From JAAFHS01 sp031396505 (GTDB taxonomy: Bacteria > Pseudomonadota > Alphaproteobacteria > Rhodobacterales > Rhodobacteraceae), in assembly GCA_031396505.1 (NCBI GenBank), contig JANNKX010000316.1, forward strand, positions 1 to 9,815: DNA of 9,815 nucleotides. Direction: 5' to 3'. Within the stretch, counting starts at the first letter, position 1, and each line of letters starts with the position of its first letter. The translations under genes and the position numbers were made by a program. This document shows positions 1 through 6,816 of the stretch, piece after piece. The notes beneath the pieces are model-generated. The model had not been told where the DNA came from. It did no database searches and saw only the letters and a program-made list of their open reading frames with translations.

Positions 1-940
1 CCCGTTCAAAAATCACAGGCACCGTGGCCAGTGAAATCACGTTGTTCACCACCGTCGGGCAGCCCATGAACCCTTCCAGTGCGGGCAACGGTGGTTTCGC
101 CCGCACCACGCCCCGCTTGCCCTCAAGGCTGTTCAGCAGCGATGTCTCTTCGCCGCAGACATAAGCCCCGGCACCCACACGGATTTCGATGTCGAACGCA
201 TGGCCCGACCCCATCACCGACGCGCCCAGCAGCCCTGCATCACGTGCTACATGAACAGCCGTTTGCATAACTTCTATTGCGTCAGGATACTCTGACCGGA
301 TGTAGACAAATCCCTTGGTTGCCCCCACACCAACTCCGGCAATGATCATCCCTTCGATCAGCGTAAAGGGGTCGCCCTCCATCAGCATCCGGTCCGCGAA
401 TGTGCCGCTATCGCCTTCATCCGCATTACAGACGATGTATTTGCGCGCGCCCTTGGCCCCCGCAACCGTGTTCCACTTGACGCCCGTCGGAAAGCCCGCA
501 CCGCCGCGCCCGCGCAAGCCCGATGCCGTCACTTCCGCGACAATCCCGGCACCGTCCATTGTCAGCGCGCGCGCCAATCCCACCAGCCCGCCATGCGCCC
601 GGTAATCTGTCAGCGAGACCGGATCAACCACCCCAACCCGCGCAAACGTCAGCCGGGTCTGCTGTGCCATCCACGGCAGCGCATCCACCAGACCCAACGC
701 CTTTGCATGCCCCGGCGCAAACATCCCCGCCACGTCCGCCACGCTCATCGGCCCGAACCCCACGCGCCCCGCGTCGGTTTCCGCCTCGACCAGCGGTTCC
801 AGCCAGACCATCCCGCGCGATCCGTTGCGCACCAGCGTCACGTCGACGCCCGCCCGCGCCGCCTCGGCCATTACAGCCTGCGCCACCGCATCGGCACCCA
901 AAGCGCGTGCTGCCGCATCACGGGGAACGTAAACCTTCAT
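1..940 (-). CDS. fdsB: NAD-dependent formate dehydrogenase, beta (diaphorase) subunit FdsB, C-terminus cut by window edge
   Basis: This subunit of a soluble molybdenum formate dehydrogenase passes electrons from formate oxidation through FMN to NAD+. I translated 313 residues from the ATG at 940; the frame is open to the left edge. Residues 1-130 form the divergent N-terminal domain expected in NuoF-like FDH subunits. The FMN/NADH core follows: GLRGRGGAGFPTG at 141-153, CNADEGDSGTFADR at 171-184 and the glycine-rich GAGAYVCGEETSLLNSLEGK at 257-276. The C-terminal 4Fe-4S cysteine motif would lie beyond the edge. Its ATG overlaps the fdsG stop as ATGA, so the two are probably translationally coupled. 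Complex I NuoF is the alternative, but the extra N-terminal domain, the adjacent NuoE-like gene and the LysR gene favour FdsB. The catalytic fdsA gene is expected further left but is not in the window. Confidence 0.93.
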   Translation of the reverse strand, partial: MKVYVPRDAAARALGADAVAQAVMAEAARAGVDVTLVRNGSRGMVWLEPLVEAETDAGRVGFGPMSVADVAGMFAPGHAKALGLVDALPWMAQQTRLTFARVGVVDPVSLTDYRAHGGLVGLARALTMDGAGIVAEVTASGLRGRGGAGFPTGVKWNTVAGAKGARKYIVCNADEGDSGTFADRMLMEGDPFTLIEGMIIAGVGVGATKGFVYIRSEYPDAIEVMQTAVHVARDAGLLGASVMGSGHAFDIEIRVGAGAYVCGEETSLLNSLEGKRGVVRAKPPLPALEGFMGCPTVVNNVISLATVPVIFER

Positions 941-1389
941 GTCCGCACCTTTGCCATGATCGCATCCAACGTGACGCGCCCGATCAATGCGCCGTCCACC
1001 ATCGCGGCAGGCCCGCAGGCGCACAGGCCAAGGCAGAACACCGGCTCCAGCGTCACATCGCCCGCCGTTTCATGCCAATCGCATCCCAATGCCGCCTGCA
1101 CCCGGCCCGCCAATGCATCCGCCCCCATCGCCTGACACGCCTCGGCCCGGCAAAGCTTCACCACATGCCGCCCCGCAGGCATCTCGCGGAAATCATGATA
1201 GAACGACACAACACCATGCACTTCGGCGCGTGATATGTTCAGATGTTTGGCAATCACCGGCAGCGTGTCCTGCGGCACATGTCCAAATGCCGCCTGAACG
1301 CTATGCAGAATCGGCAAAAGAGGCCCCTCAAGCCCCTGATGTTCCGCCAGAATCTCATCAAGCCTTGAAATCGTGACAGAATCCAGCAT
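937..1389 (-). CDS. fdsG: NAD-dependent formate dehydrogenase, gamma subunit FdsG (NuoE-like 2Fe-2S protein)
   Basis: A 150-residue NuoE/24-kDa-type ferredoxin subunit that works with FdsB in electron transfer to NAD+. It has the helical N-terminal domain, with the family signature EVHGVVSFYHDF at 56-67, then the thioredoxin-like domain with the 2Fe-2S ligands. These are C80 and C85 (C-x4-C) and C119 and C123 (C-x3-C, in FCLGLCACGP); C125 is an extra nearby cysteine. The length suits FdsG. The ATG at 1389 is preceded on the minus strand by a purine-rich AAGGGGA at about 1394-1400, a good ribosome binding site at normal spacing. It appears to be the first gene of the formate dehydrogenase operon, with fdsB overlapping its stop. 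Confidence 0.93.
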   Translation of the reverse strand: MLDSVTISRLDEILAEHQGLEGPLLPILHSVQAAFGHVPQDTLPVIAKHLNISRAEVHGVVSFYHDFREMPAGRHVVKLCRAEACQAMGADALAGRVQAALGCDWHETAGDVTLEPVFCLGLCACGPAAMVDGALIGRVTLDAIMAKVRT

Positions 1390-1414
1390 GGCGTCCCCTT
1401 TGGTAGTTCTGTCT

Positions 1415-1478
1415 CCAATACCCCGCTTGATAGAAAAATCAATTATGAACTTCCGTCAATTGATAGACGCTGTCTATC
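1415..1478 (-). promoter_or_regulatory. Putative LysR-type operator and promoter of the fds operon
   Basis: The 84 bases between the regulator and fdsG hold a perfect 7-base dyad, GATAGAC-GCT-GTCTATC at 1462-1478. It contains ATAG-N7-CTAT (1463-1477), the classic form of a LysR-family recognition site. A weaker half-match, ATAG-N7-AATT at 1430-1444, lies with its centre 33 bases away, about three helical turns and on the same DNA face. TTGATAGA occurs in both sites (1427-1434 and 1460-1467). On the minus strand a plausible -35 (TTGATT, 1437-1442) and -10 (TATTGG, 1415-1420) are 16 bases apart. A start near 1408 would put the strong site at about -62 and the weak one at about -29, the usual LysR activator layout. 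The dyad is seen directly; regulator identity and the promoter are inferred. Confidence 0.6.
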
Positions 1479-2355
1479 GTTCTGCCACCTTCGCCGCCGT
1501 CTCAATCAGCGCCGCTAACAGTGGTGTCTGCGGATCATGCCGCGCGGCAATCAGGCCCACCAGATGTTCGACCTCCGGCTCCACAATCGGGATCGACCGC
1601 AAACCGTTGCCCGCAAACATCGCCGCCAGCGCCATCGGCACCACAGATCCCCACCGGCCTGTCATCACATGCGCCACCAGACCCACCGTCGAATTGCTTT
1701 CGATCTGTGCATCAACCTTTGCCCCCACCTCGGCCAGATGCTGGTTCACGATCCGGCGGTTCTGCATATCCCCCGTCAGCAGGCACAGCGGCTGATCCGC
1801 AAGGTCCGCCCATGCAATCGTCGCCCGCCCCGCCAATGGCCCGGTATCGGCACACAGATAGCGATAAAATTCGGTGTATAACGGCACCTGCGCCACACGC
1901 CCCAAGGGTTCGTTGTCCAGATAAGTGATGCCTGCATCCAGATGCAGCGCCTCAATCCCCGCCAGAATTTCCGCCGATGTGCGCGACAGGATTGCGATCC
2001 GCACATTCGGATGCGCCGCTGTAAACGGCGCTGTCAGCCGTGCAATCATCGGCAGGGCCGTCGGGATCACCCCGATGCGCAGGTTGCCCGACAACCCCGT
2101 GCGCGCATTGCGCATCTCATCCCGCATCGCCCGCGCATCGCCCACAATACGCCGCGCCCAATCCAGCACGCGCTGGCCTTCCGGTGTCAGCCCCTGAAAG
2201 CGGGACCCCCGAAACACCAGTTGCACGCCCAGTTGATCCTCCAACTGTTTGATCGCCGATGACAGCGTCGGCTGCGTGACCCGGCACGCCTCGGCCGCGC
2301 GGCCAAAATGGCGCGCATCCGCAAGCGCGAGGAACATTTCCAGCTTGTCGATCAT
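1474..2355 (-). CDS. LysR-family transcriptional regulator, probable activator of the formate dehydrogenase operon (FdsR-like)
   Basis: A 293-residue LysR-type regulator. Residues 1-60 form the winged helix-turn-helix (FLALADARHFGRAAEACRVT, then QPTLSSAIKQLEDQLG). A linker helix runs to about 85, and residues 90-290 form the periplasmic-binding-protein-like effector domain, starting SGNLRIGVIPTALP. I chose the ATG at 2355 because MIDKLEMFLALA is the normal start of the family and gives the usual length. The frame stays open upstream to 2961, but only as the antisense of the S49 protease gene. A GTG directly before the ATG (2356-2358) is an alternative start. It is tandem with fdsG, 84 bases upstream. 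A LysR regulator named FdsR controls fds genes in Cupriavidus necator, so the role here is inferred from neighbourhood. The effector is unknown; formate or a related metabolite is a guess. Confidence 0.9.
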   Translation of the reverse strand: MIDKLEMFLALADARHFGRAAEACRVTQPTLSSAIKQLEDQLGVQLVFRGSRFQGLTPEGQRVLDWARRIVGDARAMRDEMRNARTGLSGNLRIGVIPTALPMIARLTAPFTAAHPNVRIAILSRTSAEILAGIEALHLDAGITYLDNEPLGRVAQVPLYTEFYRYLCADTGPLAGRATIAWADLADQPLCLLTGDMQNRRIVNQHLAEVGAKVDAQIESNSTVGLVAHVMTGRWGSVVPMALAAMFAGNGLRSIPIVEPEVEHLVGLIAARHDPQTPLLAALIETAAKVAER

Positions 2356-2433
2356 CACGCATTCGTGCCCGCGAAGTGCCGCCGATGCAACCGCCCCTTG
2401 CTGGCACCGCATTGCAGGCCTAACTGTATCGCC
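2356..2433. promoter_or_regulatory. 78-base divergent intergenic region between the LysR and S49 protease genes
   Basis: This short gap must carry the promoters of both divergent genes. On the plus strand TTGCTG (2398-2403) and TAACTG (2421-2426) are 17 bases apart. That would start transcription at or next to the S49 ATG at 2434, giving a nearly leaderless message. No Shine-Dalgarno sequence precedes that ATG, which fits. No clear Shine-Dalgarno sequence precedes the LysR start either. The hexamers are weak matches, so the promoter call is tentative. Confidence 0.3.
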
Positions 2434-3228
2434 ATGAGACGCTTTATCCCCTTTCTGCCGAAGCCCGCCTTCGTCCCCGTCATCCGCCTGCAAGGCAGCA
2501 TCGCCGCAGGCGGGCGTGGTCTGAACGACGCCGCCTTGGCCCCCTTGATCGAACGCGCCTTCGCGCGCGGCAAACCTGCCGCCGTGGCCCTCGTCATCAA
2601 TTCCCCCGGTGGGTCGCCTGCACAAAGCAGCCTGATCGCCGCGCGCATCCGCAGGCTGGCCGATGAAAAGAAGACCCCTGTGCATGCCTTTGTCGAAGAT
2701 GTCGCCGCATCGGGCGGCTATTGGTTGGCCTGTACGGCGGATGAGATCTGGGTTGATGCCACCTCCATCGTCGGCTCCATCGGTGTCATCTTCGCATCCT
2801 TCGGTTTTCCCGAACTGATGGCAAAGCAAGGCATCGAACGCCGGGTCATCACGGCGGGAAAGAACAAATCCTTCGCCGACCCCTTCCTGCCGCAAAAGCC
2901 CGAAGACGTCGAACGCCTGAAGGCGCTTCAGGCCCCTCTGCATGAAACCTTCATCAATCATGTCAAAGCCCGCAGGCGAACACGGCTAAAGCCGGACACT
3001 GATCTGTTCAATGCCGATGTCTGGGTGGGGCAAGGTGCCGTGGATGTGGGCTTGGCCGATGGTGTGGCCCATCTGGTACCGAAACTGCGCGCCCTTTACG
3101 GCGAAAAGGTCCGCCTTGTGCCTTACGGGCAAAAACGCAGTCTGGCCCAGCGGTTCGGCCTTGGGCTGGCCGAAACGGTGATTGGCGGGGTCGAAGAGCG
3201 CGCGCTTTGGGCGCGTTACGGGCTATAG
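2434..3228 (+). CDS. S49 family (SppA/SohB-like) serine peptidase
   Basis: A 264-residue protein of the signal-peptide-peptidase A family, ClpP-fold proteases that use a Ser/Lys dyad to degrade membrane-associated peptides. Seen in order: a first beta strand (PVIRLQGSI, 15-23); the oxyanion-type loop INSPGGSPAQS (55-65); the nucleophile motif AASGGYWLA (91-99, Ser93); SIVGSIGV (111-118); and AGKNKSFADPF (141-151), in which Lys145 fits the general base. Ser93 and Lys145 are 52 residues apart, as I recall for Bacillus SppA (S147/K199). There is no hydrophobic N-terminal anchor, so it may be soluble or peripheral, or depend on the small membrane protein encoded next. I chose the ATG at 2434 (MRRFIPFLPKPAFVPVIRL); in-frame sequence back to 2308 is antisense to the LysR N-terminus. 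It heads a run with the 60-residue gene (no gap) and the SDR gene. Confidence 0.88.
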   Translation: MRRFIPFLPKPAFVPVIRLQGSIAAGGRGLNDAALAPLIERAFARGKPAAVALVINSPGGSPAQSSLIAARIRRLADEKKTPVHAFVEDVAASGGYWLACTADEIWVDATSIVGSIGVIFASFGFPELMAKQGIERRVITAGKNKSFADPFLPQKPEDVERLKALQAPLHETFINHVKARRRTRLKPDTDLFNADVWVGQGAVDVGLADGVAHLVPKLRALYGEKVRLVPYGQKRSLAQRFGLGLAETVIGGVEERALWARYGL

Positions 3229-3411
3229 ATGCTGATCAAGGCGGTGATCCTGTTTCTCGCGGCGATGGCGTTCCTTGGCATGGTCGGCAACTGGCTGTTT
3301 CCGGGTGCGATCAAACGCGCCGTGCAACGGCGTGTGCGGCCCGTGAAATGCCCGAAATGTGGTCGCTTTCTAATGGGTCGCGCCACATGTGATTGTAAAC
3401 GAAAGGGCTAA
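3229..3411 (+). CDS. 60-residue membrane-anchored zinc-ribbon microprotein of unknown function
   Basis: I do not recognise a named family. The protein has one hydrophobic segment at residues 4-24 (AVILFLAAMAFLGMVGNWLF is its core), a basic stretch at 29-40 (KRAVQRRVRPVK), then a small metal-binding knuckle with C41, C44, C54 and C56 (CPKCGRFLMGRATCDC) and a basic tail. The positive charges after the membrane segment predict that the cysteine part lies in the cytoplasm. Its ATG follows the S49 stop with no gap, and the SDR gene starts three bases after its own stop, so it is almost certainly cotranscribed and translated by coupling. Because the S49 protein lacks a membrane anchor, this protein could recruit or regulate it; that is only inference. 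The intact frame, tight packing and paired cysteines argue that the gene is real. Confidence 0.75.
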   Translation: MLIKAVILFLAAMAFLGMVGNWLFPGAIKRAVQRRVRPVKCPKCGRFLMGRATCDCKRKG

Positions 3412-3414
3412 TCG

Positions 3415-4191
3415 ATGCGCGCTTTGGTAACCGGTGCAGGCAAACGGCTTGGGCGCGCCATCGCGCTGTATCTTGCGGGGCGCGGCTATGATGTCGCCGT
3501 GCATTACAGCGCCTCGCAAGCCGATGCCGATGCGACCGTGGCCGACATTGTCGCCAAGGGGCGCCGCGCCGCAGCCCTGCACGCCGACCTGCTGGATGAG
3601 ACGCAAACCAGCGCGCTGGTGGCCAAGGCAGCCGCGGCACTGGGTGGACCCTTGACGGTTTTGGTCAATAACGCATCGATCTTTGAATTTGACACCATCC
3701 AGACAGGCACGCGGAAAAGCTGGGATCGCGCGATCGAAAGCAATCTGCGTGCGCCATTCGTGCTGATCCAATCCTTTGCGGCGCAGGCCCCCAAGGCCCT
3801 GCCGGATGCCAATGGCGAACCTGTTGCACAGGCCATGGTCCTGAACATGGCGGATCAGCGCGTGCTCAACCTGACCCCTGAATTTGCCAGCTATACCATC
3901 GCCAAAATGGGTCTTTGGGCGCTGACCCGTACCGCCGCCCAAGGGCTGGCCCCCGATATCCGCGTCAATGCCATCGGCCCCGGGCCGACCGTGATCGGGA
4001 TTCGCCAGTCCGAGGAACACTTTGCCAACCAGCGCGCCACGACGATTTTGCAACGCGGTTCCAATCCGCAAGACATTACCGCCGCCCTTGGGTACTTCCT
4101 TGATGCCCCTGCCGTCACGGGCCAGATTCTCTGCGTGGACGGCGGTCAGCACCTTGGCTGGGGCCCCCCGGATGTCCTTGAGGTTGAATAG
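3415..4191 (+). CDS. SDR family oxidoreductase, pteridine-reductase type (FolM/PTR1-like)
   Basis: A 258-residue NADPH-dependent short-chain dehydrogenase. The cofactor loop is TGAGKRLG (6-13). This is the TGxxxRxG form that marks pteridine reductases (PTR1, FolM), not the usual TGxxxGxG. NNAS at 85-88 follows. The catalytic set is Asp147, Tyr160 and Lys164 (YTIAK), with Asp in place of the common SDR serine. The Asp-Tyr spacing of 13 matches PTR1 (D181/Y194/K198), and RVNAIGPGPTVIG (183-195) is also PTR1-like. FolM reduces dihydromonapterin and, weakly, dihydrofolate, so a role in reduced-pterin supply is likely. AAAGGG precedes the ATG at normal distance. It is the third gene of the S49-microprotein-SDR run. 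A general SDR of other substrate is possible, but the residue pattern makes pterins the best guess. Confidence 0.85.
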   Translation: MRALVTGAGKRLGRAIALYLAGRGYDVAVHYSASQADADATVADIVAKGRRAAALHADLLDETQTSALVAKAAAALGGPLTVLVNNASIFEFDTIQTGTRKSWDRAIESNLRAPFVLIQSFAAQAPKALPDANGEPVAQAMVLNMADQRVLNLTPEFASYTIAKMGLWALTRTAAQGLAPDIRVNAIGPGPTVIGIRQSEEHFANQRATTILQRGSNPQDITAALGYFLDAPAVTGQILCVDGGQHLGWGPPDVLEVE

Positions 4192-4476
4192 TTTCGCCAA
4201 GCCGACAATAAAGTTGTCCACGCCAGGCGATACGGTCACAAAACTGTCAAAAAAACCCCTGCAAAATCAGGGATTTGTAACAGACGCAAAAACATTTCGT
4301 TTAATTTCAATGGCTTAAAAACATGCCTAAAAAACAGGCAGATCAACGAACCCCCCTGAAAACAAGGGAAATTGCCTTGTTCCATAAACTTCCCCCCAAG
4401 GTTATCCACAGAAACCGTGGATGCCTTTCTGCTTGCTCTCGGCTATCAGTCTGTGCAATCGCAAAGGAATCGTGCT
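4192..4476. other. AT-richer intergenic region upstream of uvrC with small hairpins
   Basis: There is no convincing gene in these 285 bases. I see two short perfect hairpins: CCCTG/CAGGG (4257-4261 with 4268-4272, loop CAAAAT), a candidate weak terminator for the SDR gene, and TGCCT/AGGCA (4324-4328 with 4336-4340, A-rich loop). There is also a four-pair CCCT/AGGG at 4354-4368. A possible uvrC promoter is TTGTAA (4275-4280) with TTTAAT (4300-4305), but the 19-base spacer is long. The uvrC frame stays open back to a TTG at 4372, but that extension looks unlike UvrC N-termini. A small RNA here cannot be excluded. Confidence 0.4.
4402..4410 (+). promoter_or_regulatory. Consensus DnaA box TTATCCACA upstream of uvrC
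   Basis: A perfect match to the strong DnaA box lies 67 bases before the uvrC start. A weaker relative, TTGTCCACG (two mismatches), lies at 4214-4222 in the same gap. One exact nine-base match in an AT-richer gap can arise by chance, so DnaA control of uvrC is only a possibility. Confidence 0.35.
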
Positions 4477-6336
4477 GTGCCTGACGCCCCGGTCAAATCC
4501 GGCCATGACCTGATCCAGGACTACCTCAGAACGCTGGATGGCTCGCCCGGCGTATACCGGATGCTGAATGCGCAATCCGAGGTTCTTTATGTCGGCAAGG
4601 CGCGCAATCTAAAGGCGCGGGTGTCGAACTATGCCCGCCCTTCGGGTCATTCGGGCCGTATCGCGCGGATGATCCATGAAACCGCCAGCATGATGTTTCT
4701 GACCACGCGCACGGAAACCGAGGCGCTGTTGCTGGAACAGAATCTCATCAAACAGCTCAAGCCGCGCTACAATGTGCTGCTGCGCGATGACAAATCCTTT
4801 CCCAATATCCTGATCGCAAAGGATCACCCGTTTCCGCAGTTGAAAAAGCATCGCGGCAAGAAGTCCGAAAAGGGTACCTACTTTGGCCCGTTCGCGTCCG
4901 CAGGTGCCGTCAACCGCACGCTGAACCAGTTGCAGAAGGTATTCCTGTTGCGCAACTGCACGGATGCGATGTTCGACGCCCGCACCCGCCCCTGCCTGCA
5001 ATACCAGATCAAACGCTGTGCCGCCCCTTGTGTTGCCAAGATCGACGGTCCGGGATACGCGACGCTGGTGGCCGATGCCGAACGGTTCCTGCAAGGCAAG
5101 ACAACGACGGTGCAATCCAACCTTGCCGCCGAAATGAACACCGCCTCCGACGCGATGGAGTTTGAACGCGCCGCCGCCCTGCGCGACCGGATCAAGGCGC
5201 TGACGCAGGTGCAGCAGACCCAAGGCATCAACCCCGCAGGCGTGGGCGAGGCGGATGTCGTCGCCCTGCATCTGGATCAGGGGCAGGCCTGCGTGCAGGT
5301 CTTCTTCATCCGCGCCAACCAAAGTTGGGGCAACCGCGACTTTTACCCCAAGACCGGTGCAGGGGCCGAAGCGCCCGAGATTATGGAAGCCTTCCTTGCC
5401 CAGTTCTATGATGACAAGGAACCGCCACGCCTTCTCCTGCTGTCGCACAGCGTCGAAAACCCTGATCTGGTGACCGACTTGCTGTCAGACCGCGCTGGAC
5501 GTCGGGTAGAACTTGCCATCCCACAGCGCGGTGAAAAGGCCGAACTGGTGGAAAACGCCACCCGCAACGCGCGTGAAAGCCTTGCGCGCAAGATGGCCGA
5601 AAGCACGACGCAGAACAAACTGCTGGCCGGTCTGGCCGAGGCGTTCGATCTGGATGCCCCCCCGAAACGGATCGAGGTCTATGACAACTCGCATATTCAG
5701 GGCACCAATGCCGTGGGCGGCATGATCGTGGCGGGTGTGGATGGTTTTCTGAAATCGCAATACCGCAAGTTCAACATCAAATCCGACGCCGGGGCCAATT
5801 CCGACGATTTCGGCATGATGAAAGAGGTGCTTACCCGCCGCTTTGAACGCCTGCTGAAAGAAGACCCTGATCGCAAATCCGACATGTGGCCCGATCTGTT
5901 GCTGATCGATGGTGGGGCAGGGCAGGTGTCTGCCGTAGAAAGCATCATGTCCGAACTGGGCGTCGATGACATTGCCATGATCGGCGTGGCCAAAGGCGAG
6001 GATCGCGACGCGGGCAAAGAAGAATTCCACCGCACGGGCATGCGCCCTGTCGCGCTGCGGATGAACGATCCCGTGCTGTATTTCGTCCAACGCCTGCGGG
6101 ATGAGGCGCACCGCTGGGCCATCGGCGCGCACCGCGCCAAACGCGCCAAGGCCTTCACCGCCACGCCGCTGGACGATATCCCCGGTGTCGGTGCCGCGCG
6201 CAAAAAAGCCCTGCTCGCCCATTTCGGTTCTGCCAAAGCCGTCGCCCGCGCGGGCATCACCGACCTGACGGCGGTGGACGGGATCTCCGAATCCATGGCG
6301 CAGAAGATCAGCGATTTCTTCAACGCGCGCGGATAG
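4477..6336 (+). CDS. uvrC: UvrABC system protein C (excision nuclease subunit)
   Basis: UvrC makes both incisions around bulky DNA lesions in nucleotide excision repair. From the GTG at 4477 the protein is 619 residues. Domains in order: GIY-YIG nuclease (GVY 25-27, YVG 38-40, Arg43, and TETEALLLEQNLIK further on); a cysteine-rich segment with C161, C173, C181 and C185, whose spacing equals the Fe-S cysteines I recall for E. coli UvrC (154, 166, 174, 178); the UVR motif (about 225-242); the RNase H-like 5' nuclease (YDNSH with Asp403, DGGAGQ with Asp478, His545); and tandem helix-hairpin-helix motifs (about 566-617). I chose GTG 4477 because AAAGGAA lies seven bases before it and PDAPVKSGHDLIQDYL resembles alphaproteobacterial UvrC N-termini. 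The frame is open to a TTG at 4372, without such support. All key residues are present. Confidence 0.95.
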   Translation: MPDAPVKSGHDLIQDYLRTLDGSPGVYRMLNAQSEVLYVGKARNLKARVSNYARPSGHSGRIARMIHETASMMFLTTRTETEALLLEQNLIKQLKPRYNVLLRDDKSFPNILIAKDHPFPQLKKHRGKKSEKGTYFGPFASAGAVNRTLNQLQKVFLLRNCTDAMFDARTRPCLQYQIKRCAAPCVAKIDGPGYATLVADAERFLQGKTTTVQSNLAAEMNTASDAMEFERAAALRDRIKALTQVQQTQGINPAGVGEADVVALHLDQGQACVQVFFIRANQSWGNRDFYPKTGAGAEAPEIMEAFLAQFYDDKEPPRLLLLSHSVENPDLVTDLLSDRAGRRVELAIPQRGEKAELVENATRNARESLARKMAESTTQNKLLAGLAEAFDLDAPPKRIEVYDNSHIQGTNAVGGMIVAGVDGFLKSQYRKFNIKSDAGANSDDFGMMKEVLTRRFERLLKEDPDRKSDMWPDLLLIDGGAGQVSAVESIMSELGVDDIAMIGVAKGEDRDAGKEEFHRTGMRPVALRMNDPVLYFVQRLRDEAHRWAIGAHRAKRAKAFTATPLDDIPGVGAARKKALLAHFGSAKAVARAGITDLTAVDGISESMAQKISDFFNARG

Positions 6337-6369
6337 GGGCGGGGCATGCCGTCCGGCTGAAACCGTTTG

Positions 6370-6816
6370 CTACCTCTGGCGGCCGATCCTGACGCGCAAT
6401 GGCAGCAGAAATTCGGGAACGCCACACAGGATCAGGATGCCCTGAAGACCCGCAATCACCCCAAGAACCTGCGCAAGACGGGCCATCCAACCGCTGATCT
6501 GCAGCATCCTGTCTGACTGCATCTTTCCGCTGTCCGGGTCATAGCGCCCGGCAATGACATCACCCGCTTGATGAAGCGCAAGACCCGTCCACATCGCACC
6601 GCTGTATTCCGGACGCGGACGCCGCTCTGTCACCAGCCCAAGCGTGGGCCTGTGCGTGAACATTCCGTCCGTATTTCTGTCGGTATCGACCTGCAAAACA
6701 ATCAGTTGGGCGGGCCTTGACTGGGCCAGAAACGCGCCATTCGTGTTCACGATCACGGTCCCGATCAGCACAAGAAGGGCACCGACAAAAAGATGTTTCA
6801 ATGAACCCCAGAACAT
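6370..6816 (-). CDS. Two-pass membrane protein, DUF3592-like
   Basis: Function unknown. From the ATG at 6816 the protein is 148 residues. It has a first membrane helix at about 7-24, a non-cytoplasmic domain at about 30-103, a second helix at about 112-131 and a short basic C-terminal tail. The middle domain contains HQAGDVIAGRYDP (82-94), which resembles the Gly-Asp...Tyr-Asp-Pro signature of DUF3592, and overall topology and size fit that family; no assay ties the family to a reaction that I know of. The frame extends 15 codons upstream to a GTG at 6861. I prefer 6816 because MFWGSLKHLF opens directly into the first helix and a GGGGGG run lies 11 bases upstream, somewhat far for a Shine-Dalgarno. 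It is convergent with uvrC (33-base gap) and divergent from pgsA. No obvious strong terminator lies in the gap to uvrC. Confidence 0.72.
   Translation of the reverse strand: MFWGSLKHLFVGALLVLIGTVIVNTNGAFLAQSRPAQLIVLQVDTDRNTDGMFTHRPTLGLVTERRPRPEYSGAMWTGLALHQAGDVIAGRYDPDSGKMQSDRMLQISGWMARLAQVLGVIAGLQGILILCGVPEFLLPLRVRIGRQR

Noticed and set aside
523..1233. Long plus-strand frames rich in Pro, Arg and His over the fds genes
   Set aside because: They are antisense shadows of high-GC fdsB and fdsG, with no domain signal and with overlapping competing frames.
2356..2961. Long N-terminal extension of the LysR reading frame to 495 residues on the minus strand
   Set aside because: The extension lies antisense to the S49 protease gene, has no protein-like pattern, and the LysR family begins at the MIDKLEMF motif.
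4372..4476. Upstream TTG start that would add 35 residues to UvrC
   Set aside because: The added residues do not resemble UvrC N-termini, the TTG has no clear ribosome site, and the GTG at 4477 has AAAGGAA at good distance.
4192..4476. Replication origin, suggested by the DnaA box and AT-richness
   Set aside because: There is only one exact box and one weak one, no cluster, and none of the usual origin neighbours such as dnaA, parAB or hemE.
4609..5448. Long minus-strand frame of 279 residues within uvrC
   Set aside because: It is an antisense shadow of a clear, complete uvrC with all catalytic residues.
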